Assembly: GCA_037447655.1 (NCBI GenBank)
Contig: JBBHKE010001074.1
Coordinates: 64,001-78,994, forward strand
Origin: Zygnema cylindricum
Lineage: Eukaryota; Streptophyta; Zygnematophyceae; Zygnematales; Zygnemataceae
Direction: 5' to 3'
Length of the DNA stretch: 14,994 bases
Shown: positions 1 through 7,170 of the stretch, in pieces
Numbering within the stretch: the first letter of the stretch is position 1
Layout of the letters: each line of letters opens with the position of its first letter
Notes under the pieces: generated by a model
The model's input: the letters and a program-made list of their open reading frames with translations, nothing else
Told to the model about the DNA's origin: nothing
Database searches by the model: none
Program-made: the position numbers and the translations under genes

Positions 1-2431
1 CGGAGTCACGATGATTGGCTCCTTTGTCATTCCAGCCGCTGCAGAAAGCAGTGAACATGTAGCCCCATCACTGCCTTGTCAACAAACGATAGTGTGCCTA
101 TTAGGGTGGAATCATAAACTTCTAATTTCAACGTCGTGCCATGACTTGCATTTTAACCACCTGACAGTGGTAGGCTTCCTATATCACTGTCAACCCTTAA
201 TCTGCCACAATATTTTTCCAGGAAACCTGAACTATCAGCTGCACACTCACCTGCTTTTTCAGCCTCCTTCCGCTCAAGCTGTACCTCTGCACTGGGGAGG
301 TTCTCCGGGGGCTTCTCAAGTGTAGCCAGAAAGTTCAGATAATCCTCATCTGCACCAGTATGCCTCTTAAGCCCTTCAGTACATAGCGCAAACCTGTGCT
401 TAGCTGCCAAACCAGCTAGCGTCCAGGTTTCTTATTAGCTGGTTGTCATCCAAAGAACCTCAATAGCCTCAATCGCAAATCAGTTGTGCCCAAACCATGC
501 AGCTGATGCTCGTACTTCAACAGGGCCAAAAGTTCTCCAGAAGGAACAATTTCATCACCAGAATAAACCATATCACAGGTTCAAACACCAGTATATCTTC
601 TTTAATCCGAGAACTCTCTACCGTGAGGTCCTTGTGGGAACAGCATATTTTTTATTGAATCTATCAGCTGAAACGACTCAGAAAAGCAATTACCTGATCT
701 TTGAGTAATGATTTCAGAAATAAATGCTTGTCATTACTTATTCTACTTCTGTCGGTTATGCCTCGCTAAGATGTTTCAAGCATTTTACTAAAAACCACGT
801 GAGAAACAGTGACAATGGTAGAAGAAATATAGTTGAGGTTTAAGCTGGTCACTTCGCTTAACCCGCATAAGACAAATATGCACTAAAGTGAGGTTACTCA
901 CTTTAGGCCTGCAAAAAGGATGCATGCCCTTCACCAAATTGAACCAGCTAAGCAGCACTACGGTATGAAATTTGTACTTCAGTATGTATAACTTTGCTGG
1001 TATTCATCAATTCCTCGTTAATTCTCAATTCCTAATTAATATAGAGGACAGATCATTTAAGGGGCTACATGATCTTGTAACGCCAAACGGTTTGAGCCAC
1101 CAAAAGCACAGCTAAAACGGAACAATAACTTCACCAAAACAGCATGTGTGGGAACAAAATTATTAAAAATATTATCTGCAACCAAAAAAATTGTATAAAA
1201 CCTGTTTCACCTCCAATTCCATTCCTACCTTCACAAATCGTCCCCTCCTTCGAATCCTTCCTAGGATTTTGCTTCGGAATCCTTTGATACGGTGCATACT
1301 CCACAATTGCCTTAAACTGGACCCCTGTCTCCACCGCACTCCACCCAAAATAAATATTTCATAAGAAAACTTGAAAAGAAAAGAAAATTTTAAACACGAA
1401 ACCTCTTTGCGAAAAAAGCTAATCATCAACAGACAAGGATAAGCAGACTGAAAAATGCCCAAATTGGTTTTACCAGCTATTTGATCCAGAGGACAGACAT
1501 ACCCTAGCCCATCCTGACATCCTCAGGGTAACAAACACTTTAATAGAAATGACAATAATTCGAGAATGGCAGTTATTCATGAAAGACAGAGACAACATGT
1601 ACACAGTTATGACAAAAAAAGCATCATAAAGCTTCAGTAGCTTAGTCAATTGAACTAAAATATGAATTTAAATAACTTAGACTACTAGCCCATACTAATT
1701 TGAATTGCAAATTACATTGTGTTGTTAAAAAACCTAACTTAAAAAACACAGGTCAGGCCAAACAAAACCTTGAACAATATTTACACGGACACTTATTTTA
1801 AATAATGTAGCACGCGCTGGCATTTGTCACACAAATCTAAAACAGGACAAGTGGAGTGTGGTAGGAGTGCCTAACAGCTTACACGCCTCCTTTTTCCAAG
1901 GCCGTACATGAAAATCAAATAGGATATCTTCCTTACCTCTCTCATTCGCAAATGTGTGGCCCTGGAAGCATTCAGCAAATTCAAAAACATCTTCCGCCTT
2001 CTTAAAGCTGAAATATGCTCGAGAGTGAACAAGTCTTTTCTGACTGCACATAAAAAAATCAAAAACAAGCAATGAAAGGAAACAAACGATGAAAGGGAAA
2101 AACGATAAAGAGATTAGAACACTTACAAAATACTCACCTTTCTTCTGAAATTTCTTGCGTCGAAAAGAAAAAATGATTAGCTAAAGACAGATCCATTTTA
2201 AACCGTTTTTTAGGGTTTCCGACTGGCTACAAGTAAGGAAGACAAGAAACCAAGAATCCTGACTTACCTAAGTCTTCCGGGAAAGAATCCAAACCAACTA
2301 TGACGACCTTTAAACTGCTGAGGAACAGCCTCCAGGAAAGTCTCCTCCTTAAGAGTGGGAGGTAGGTGTCGTACAACAACTTTTGTCTTTCCTGGAGGCT
2401 CCCTCATGGAGGCTGGCTGAGATAAAACCAT
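1..2431 (-). CDS. UPF3: UPF3 (SMG4-UPF3 family nonsense-mediated decay factor), 5' part, five exons, cut by the left edge
   Basis: UPF3 links the exon junction complex to UPF2/UPF1 in nonsense-mediated mRNA decay and shuttles between nucleus and cytoplasm (family knowledge). Exons on the minus strand: 2431-2268, 2043-1937, 1324-1229, 349-251 and 38-1 (continues outside). All introns are GT-AG and the phases agree, giving 168 residues without a stop. Visible family motifs: KVVVRHLPPTL (beta-1 of the RRM-like domain), SRAYFSF (RNP1-like), EDVFEFAECFQGH, VQFKAIVEYAPYQR, ENLPSAEVQLERKEAEKA, and PIIVTP at the edge. Exon 1 has two in-frame ATGs, at 2431 and 2407; an in-frame TGA lies 27 nt before the first, so either could start the protein. 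The second (MREPPGK) matches the usual UPF3 start (MKEP-like in Arabidopsis, from memory). Exon 4 could instead begin at 373, adding 8 residues, but 349 gives the family's spacing. Splice sites are inferred; the gene identity is secure. Confidence 0.93.
350..1228 (-). other. UPF3 intron 3
   Basis: This 879-bp spacer lies between exon 3 (donor G|GTAGGA) and exon 4 (acceptor GTGCAG|AT). It carries a 74-codon plus-strand open frame (484-708) that looks like chance. An alternative acceptor at 374 (GAAG|GG) would lengthen the protein by 8 residues. Introns 1 (2044-2267, donor GTAAGT) and 4 (39-250, donor GTGAGT, acceptor CTGCAG) are short, at 224 and 212 bp. Confidence 0.78.
1325..1936 (-). other. 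UPF3 intron 2
   Basis: This 612-bp spacer lies between exon 2, whose donor reads G|GTAAGG, and exon 3, whose acceptor reads GACAG|GG. It is A/T-rich and holds no repeat, RNA gene or nested gene that I can recognise. Short open frames in it lack family resemblance. Confidence 0.8.
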
Positions 2432-2797
2432 AGCAAGAGAAGGGAAGGAGAGAGTGAGTCATTCAAAAGGCATAAAGATTAGACGATAAAGGTTAGAGTG
2501 AGAGAAAATCCAGCTTTGAAAGCGAGAGCGGGAATGACCGTTTACAGTTGCTAGCGCCAGCTGTGTAATCATAGTTCACAGTGCGAGAAATATGAAAACG
2601 CCATATGAGGCTGTCCCATACGATATGTCAATGACTATATTGGAAGAGTATGCAGAGATGGCATTGCTTTACCGTACAGTTTTGAACTTTTGATGGCAAC
2701 TTGGCAAGTCATCGCACTCACCATGCGTGTTCAGATGACGCCATCATATTGCATCACTTTCGACACTATTATTAGTTGGGATCGTTATCTGCTGCAA
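2432..2797 (-). promoter_or_regulatory. 5'UTR and proximal promoter region of UPF3
   Basis: This is the unique sequence between the UPF3 start and the first mobile element. On the minus strand the part next to the ATG is pyrimidine-rich (about 2440-2520), like many plant leaders. I see no convincing TATA box. The hAT-like element A begins at 2806, so only about 370 bp of non-repeat sequence is left upstream of the coding start. A 33-codon plus-strand open frame (2592-2693) also lies here. Confidence 0.5.
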
Positions 2798-2805
2798 CCA
2801 AGAAG
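2798..2805. repeat. Target-site duplication, left copy (element A)
   Basis: CCAAGAAG here matches GCAAGAAG at 3901-3908 except at the first base. The 8-bp size is the hAT signature. Confidence 0.75.
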
Positions 2806-2997
2806 CAGAGGTCGCAAAAGTCAAAATTTTACATAACCGAAACCGACCGTTTTTTTTTTTTCAAAATCTGAGTAACCGACGCCCGACCGTGTTATGTCAC
2901 GCTCCAAAATTGATAACCGTTAACCGACCGGCGTTTACGAATATAAAAGTTAACCGAAACTCGATTTCTCGCGACTAAGGGCATGGTTACATCAGGT

Positions 2998-3018
2998 CTC
3001 TGTAATAGTATTACAGAG
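2998..3018. repeat. 10-bp palindrome with 1-nt centre
   Basis: CTCTGTAATA, a G, then TATTACAGAG. It sits just inside the left terminal repeat of the nested MITE and shares the CTGTA core with the larger hairpin at 3374-3416. Confidence 0.8.
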
Positions 3019-3373
3019 GCCTCGGTTACATCGCGTATCGTCTGTAAATAGGTTTTTACATACGTGTTGTTTTTTGAATGGTTCCACGTAAGTCGACGAT
3101 CAAATCTCTAAAATCGCAAAGATTTGAAAACCGACCATTTTCGTATGCAAATCCGTACTTGCGTACTTCACACGTGTAATTCGCAAGTGTACCGCGTCAA
3201 TGTACCTCAGAGATCTCCTTCACTCTGCTGACTTTCAGGAAAAAACCGTATTTCTTTTCGGCAAAGATTTTACGGTCACCTTGTCCGAAGGCACGTGACT
3301 TTGGGGGCGTGTGAATTTTTTCATTTTTCATCTACGCACGTGTCTATCGTCCAAGTGTAACGAATTGACTGGT

Positions 3374-3416
3374 TCTGTATTGGTGAACCCACCTCCGCGA
3401 GGTTCACCAATACAGA
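3374..3416. repeat. 16-bp perfect inverted repeat (hairpin) in the Harbinger-like MITE
   Basis: Arms 3374-3389 and 3401-3416 are perfect complements (TCTGTATTGGTGAACC and its reverse complement) around an 11-nt GC-rich loop. It lies well inside the element, so it is not a terminal repeat. Confidence 0.85.
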
Positions 3417-3782
3417 GGCGCATGGAGCAATTGCTTCGCAGATGAAGACCAAAATGTAATCGGACGGTCGACGTATTCTCCCGGATACTTGGAGAATCGT
3501 TATCCTTTTTTCTGTAATGTTGTTTTCAAGAAACTCACGAAAATATAGTAAGGTATGGTACGGGAAAGTACAAAATTCCGTATTAAACCTCACTTTTCGT
3601 CTGATGTAACCATACCCTAACAGTGCCCACCCGTAACCGAAAAAGTACAAAATTAACTAATGTACGACGTATGAATAAGCCAATAATTGCGATTAGTCGC
3701 GTTTCCTTAGATTTGCGAAATGAAAAGTGTTCGTGTCAGATTTGCGACGCTTTGTCGCGTTCACTAAGATTTGCGAAATGAA

Positions 3783-3860
3783 TACCACCGTGAATCGCTA
3801 TTAGTGTCAATGTTTTTTTCGCCACTCAAAACATCTTTTCTGAGTACACACCTGTGGGGT
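3783..3860. repeat. Fragment of the TA-flanked MITE family, inside element A
   Basis: From 3787, CACCGTGAATCGCTATTAG and the following 50-60 bases (T-run, GCCACT, AAAACAT) match the left half of the small element at 13173-13388 and the terminal repeats of the one at 4385-4929. No matching right terminus is visible before the end of element A, so it is read as a truncated copy. Confidence 0.6.
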
Positions 3861-4233
3861 TGTGGATCTGATGGTTTCGGTTGACCGTTTGCGACATCTG
3901 GCAAGAAGGCGAGAAGCCGAGAACCAAGGAAAGCCGATTGTATCGAATCGAGAATAGAGAGAACATGCCGCACGTCAGAGGTCGCAAACGGTCAACCGAA
4001 ACCGTGACCGACCGTTAACCGACCGACCGCGCCGGATCCGTAACGGATTCGGTTGCCAAATTTTGGGGATAGGGCGGATACGGTCGGTTGATTCACCAGG
4101 AAAAAAAATACGGTCGGTTACGGTCGGTCAACCAAAAAACCAAAAAAAAAGAAAATTTTGTACAGTCCCTATAATCCAACATTCTTGTACTTTGTACTCT
4201 TTGGCATCGTAGAAGTACGTGACATCATGATTA

Positions 4234-4380
4234 GCGTCGCAAATCTGACACGGTACTGTAGTAAGCTATTTATTTCGCAAATCAAAGGGAACGCGACAAA
4301 GCGTCGCAAATCTGACACGGTAGTACAATATTAATTTCGTAAATCTTAGGCAACGCAACAAGGCGTCGCAAATCTGACAC
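4234..4380. repeat. Three direct repeats of about 62-67 bp in element B
   Basis: GCGTCGCAAATCTGACAC occurs at 4234, 4301 and 4363, each followed (except the last) by a TTTCG(C/T)AAATC and AACGC block. The complement of the same unit appears at about 3690-3780 in element A and in part at 4945-4972. This is a family-internal tandem repeat that varies in copy number between A and B. Confidence 0.75.
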
Positions 4381-4384
4381 AGTA

Positions 4385-4929
4385 CACCGCGCATCGTTAT
4401 TAGTGTCAACGACACTAATTTGGGTTCTTAAAATTTTGATTTTTTTCCTCAAATAGGATACATGGTTTTAATTTTTCCTTGACGTTAATTAAGGTACCGT
4501 ACAAAATAGCGTAAAGCACGAATTACAATAATATATAAATAGTGTGGTGTACGGTCGATGTCAAACCGTACATAAATGTACCTTTTTAAGTGAAAATTTT
4601 ACAAAAAATGAGTAAGATCAGACGCGCACGCATGGGATCGTGCGCTAAAAAAACGGGATTGTTCTGACATGTAAATTAGTCTTACATGTACGGATATTTA
4701 AATTTCACGACGGCATACGATTTTTAATATTTTGTACAGATACATATATTAATGTATATAATCGTACAACGAATATTCCATTTTTGCTGTTCCCAAATTA
4801 GCATAAACGCCGAAATTAAAATACACCTTTTAAAAAAAAAAAAAAAAAAATCTAATCTTATTTAGCGTCAATGACGGTATATTTACTTCCATACTATTTA
4901 AACTTTGACACTAATAACGATGCGCGGTG
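4385..4929. mobile_element. TA-flanked MITE nested in element B
   Basis: The 545-bp segment has inverted termini CACCGCGCATCGTTATTAG(TGTCAA), 25 bp and perfect by eye, with TA on both sides (4383-4384 and 4930-4931), as for Tc1/mariner-type insertions. Just inside the left end is the palindrome TTAGTGTC AAC GACACTAA. Inside it is A/T-rich with a 19-base A run near 4832. It is related by its termini to the element at 13173-13388. The superfamily is inferred from TA flanks only. Confidence 0.68.
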
Positions 4930-5282
4930 TAGTACACTATTCATTTCGCAAATCTTAGGGAACGCGACAAATCGTAATTATTAGCTTATTCCGTGGTACA
5001 TTGATTAATTTTGTACTTTTTTGGCTACGGGCGGGCACGGCTAGTCTCTTTTATTTTCGTAAACGACGGTCGGTTAACGGTTAACAATTTTAGAGCTTGA
5101 CAAAACTCGGTCGGGCGTCGGTTACTCAGATTTTGAAAAAAAAAACGATCGGTTTCGGGTATGATTTTTTTTGACTTTTGCGACCTCTGGCGCACGTTCT
5201 GAAAGCAGATCGTGTAGCTCTCTAAAATTACCAGTACGTGCATCTGCACCATTTTAAGCCAATGAATACAACATATCGTAAA

Positions 5283-6244
5283 TGTTGTCCATAGCTTATT
5301 TAAGCCATGGATTACACACGGAAACACCCACAGACTACCTCAAAAACAGCTGTGTTTCAGTCGACACAAATTACTCCACAGTAAACAAAATGGTCCCAAA
5401 CTGCACCAATATGGAGTATACCATATACACTGTAAATACCCAAAGTTACAGCCAAATCCACGGAGGCATCTAGAAGATATACGCTCCAGAGTTTCCCAAA
5501 AATAGTTGACAGCTTCACAAACTAACCACTTAGACTGTTCACAAAATCTTACAGAAATACTGGAATACAATGAAAATTCACACACATATAGATTCTATAT
5601 CATAGAATAACTCCACAAAGTTTCACATGAAAGCACCAATCAGAGTGATCACACCAACAGGTCAAAGATGCAGAAAACAGTTTGCCATTACTTTGATTAA
5701 CTTGACTGCGATACATAAAATAATCTAAGTCCTGCAAGTTATACTCAGAGTACGGAGGCATACCAGCCGTACTGTATCTACTCTAATAACCTAACTAGTC
5801 AAAAGGACAAACCTGTGTTGTACATAATATTTACACCGTACTCTTCGTATGTCAAAAACTAAGCTACCACTAAGCAACCACTAAGCAACCACTATCGTTT
5901 AATCATCATTACTTGGAATCTATCCTATTCATATTATCCGTAGCTACGCTAGTTGCGCTGGCTGCGCTTTCCGTACGGATCATAAAAGTAGCTGCAACTG
6001 CGTTGACTTAACTGCGTCGCAGCTGCTCCCTACCAGCGGCGCCTATTTCAACATTCCGTTTATTATACATCGGATCGCTTCGCGATCCGCCGTCCATTTG
6101 TCATTGCTTGTTCCCACCACTCAATGAGTATTTTAAGTAACTTTAATTATCAATCCGTTCGCTCCCCCAATCCGTGAATCTATTCAAACCTCCATATTAA
6201 ATGTAATTAGCAGTTATGCACGAAACTGACTTTTCAAAACAACA
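5283..6244 (-). repeat. 3' LTR (left copy), 962 bp
   Basis: It begins TGTTGTCCATAG and ends AAAACAACA, giving the inverted TGTTG/CAACA tips usual for LTRs. It contains the GATCGC-TTC-GCGATC hairpin (6071-6089). Compared with the right copy it lacks three short segments (18, 38 and 18 bp) that explain nearly all of the 77-bp length difference. Confidence 0.93.
6071..6089. repeat. Hairpin in the LTR (8-bp stem, 3-nt loop)
   Basis: CGGATCGC, TTC, GCGATCCG. The same structure, one base pair shorter, is in the other LTR at 9877-9895. In element orientation it lies in the upstream (U3-like) part of the LTR. Confidence 0.8.
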
Positions 6245-6256
6245 CTCCCCCAAAAA
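6245..6256 (-). promoter_or_regulatory. Polypurine tract
   Basis: On the minus strand, TTTTTGGGGGAG directly precedes the TG of the 3' LTR. This is the expected plus-strand primer site and confirms the element's orientation. Confidence 0.85.
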
Positions 6257-6281
6257 TTTAGTTTCGTGCATCCAGAAATTT

Positions 6282-6735
6282 ATGCAGCGTGTAATGTTAT
6301 GTTGTTACGCTGCGCTAGTTTGACATCGCAAAAAAGTATGAATACAAAGTGCAGCGTGTACTGCTATGCTGCTACGCTGCGCTAGTTTGACATCGCAGGG
6401 CAGTATGAATACAAACTGCAGCGTGTACTGCTATGCTGCTACGCTGCGCTAGTTTGACATCGCAGCGCAGTATGAATACAAAGTGCAGCGTGTACTGCTA
6501 TGCTGCTACGCTGCGCTAGTTTGACATCGCAGCGCAGTATGAATACAAAGTGCAGCGTGTACTGCTATGCTGCTACGCTGCGCTAGTTTGACATCGCAGC
6601 GCAGTATGAATACAAAGTGCAGCGTGTACTGCTATGCTGCTACGCTGCGCTAGTTTGACATCGCAGCACAGTATGAATACAAAGTGCAGCGTGTACTACT
6701 CTGCTGCTACGCTGCGCTAGTTCGACACCGCAGCT
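6282..6735 (-). repeat. 67-bp tandem repeat array, about 6.8 copies
   Basis: The marker GCTAGTTTGACATCGCA recurs at 6314, 6381, 6448, 6515, 6582, 6649 and (mutated) 6716, so the period is exactly 67 bp. Central copies are almost identical; the outermost ones carry most of the changes. Each unit contains inverted pairs GCAGCGT...ACGCTGC and GCGCTAG...CAGCGC, so a transcript would form a series of hairpins. Since 67 is not a multiple of three, the array is not a protein repeat. It lies in the 3' untranslated part of the element, just before the polypurine tract. Confidence 0.95.
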
Positions 6736-6739
6736 CTAG

Positions 6740-7170
6740 CATCTGCTCCTTTCACCCTTAACTTCCTCCTTATAGCCTCATCTACTAAGAACTAAAGCTT
6801 TCAATTTCAACACTCCCCTAAAGCTTTAGACTCAGTAGTCCATGCAGATATTTCTACCCTAATGGAAATACAAACAAAATGAAGAATGTATAATATTTAG
6901 AGATTAAAAATTCTCTATCAACCTCCACTACCAATGATTCATAAACGTTAGGTAAAACAATACATCACCACTGTTTTGCTGACGTCGCCACGTCCCATTT
7001 GTCTTGCTGAAAACCACCACCTTGCAGAATTTGTCTTGTAACAGCTCCCCGTAAGTTATAAATGTGAAACCGTCCCTTCACTATGGTAATAACACCTCCC
7101 TAGTAAATTCGTATTTCCACTCGTCTTCGTCACTTAGCCATGTTATCAAATTTGCCAAAAAATCAACCAC
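6740..7170 (-). other. Non-coding 3' region of the retrotransposon, upstream part
   Basis: This lies between the gag stop and the tandem array. It has no reverse transcriptase or integrase motif. At 6808-6822 it holds a second polypurine-like site resembling the true one next to the LTR. Confidence 0.6.
6806..6822 (-). promoter_or_regulatory. Second polypurine-tract-like site
   Basis: On the minus strand TTTAGGGGAG followed by TGTTGAAATTGAAA resembles the true junction GGGGGAG|TGTTGTTTTGAAAA at 6232-6251. It could be an internal plus-strand primer site or a relic of an older LTR junction. Confidence 0.4.

Larger units (their letters stand above)
2979..3617. mobile_element. Tourist/Harbinger-like MITE nested in element A
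   Basis: The 639-bp segment is bounded by 17-bp inverted repeats: GGGCATGGTTACATCAG on the left, and on the right the complement of a copy differing at one base (GGGTATGG...). Both sides carry the trinucleotide TAA (2976-2978 and 3618-3620), the target preference of PIF/Harbinger elements. It interrupts element A, whose homology to element B resumes on either side. Inside are two strong palindromes, at 2998-3018 and 3374-3416. It has no coding capacity that I can see; the open frame on its minus strand looks incidental. Confidence 0.8.
2806..3900. mobile_element. hAT-like non-autonomous DNA element A
   Basis: The left end starts CAGAGGTCGCAAAAG and the right end, reverse-complemented, starts CAGATGTCGCAAACGG, so the outer bases form short terminal inverted repeats of hAT type. 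Flanking 8-mers CCAAGAAG (2798-2805) and GCAAGAAG (3901-3908) match at 7 of 8 positions, as expected of a hAT target duplication. Just inside both ends are copies of the motif ACCGACCG or its complement, which may be transposase-binding sites (inference). No transposase is encoded. Without the nested element at 2979-3617 it would be about 450 bp. The sequence matches element B in reverse orientation. Confidence 0.8.
3976..5189. mobile_element. hAT-like non-autonomous DNA element B, inverted relative to A
   Basis: The left end begins CAGAGGTCGCAAACGG; the right end, reverse-complemented, begins CAGAGGTCGCAAAAGTC. Flanks CCGCACGT (3968-3975) and GCGCACGT (5190-5197) agree at 7 of 8 bases. Near the left end the motif GACCGACCG or its complement recurs many times (about 4003-4130), a likely subterminal binding-site cluster. 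No transposase is encoded. The right 260 bp, read backwards, aligns along most of element A apart from A's nested insertion, so A and B are one family. B carries a nested TA-flanked element (4385-4929). Confidence 0.8.

Noticed and set aside
374-410. Extending UPF3 exon 4 upstream to an in-frame ATG
   Set aside because: The exon is internal; the ATG is in the intron. Splicing at GTGCAG|AT (349) restores the family's exact spacing between KEGTI and DYLNFL.
2806-5189. One large foldback element rather than two hATs
   Set aside because: Separate 8-bp duplications flank each half and a unique 75-bp spacer lies between them.
5282-5473. 63-codon plus-strand open frame over the left LTR start
   Set aside because: It starts one base before the LTR boundary, runs antisense to the element, and is not conserved in the other LTR.
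6282-6735. Regular repeats suggestive of a CRISPR array
   Set aside because: The whole 67-bp unit is repeated with no variable spacers, and the context is a plant retrotransposon.
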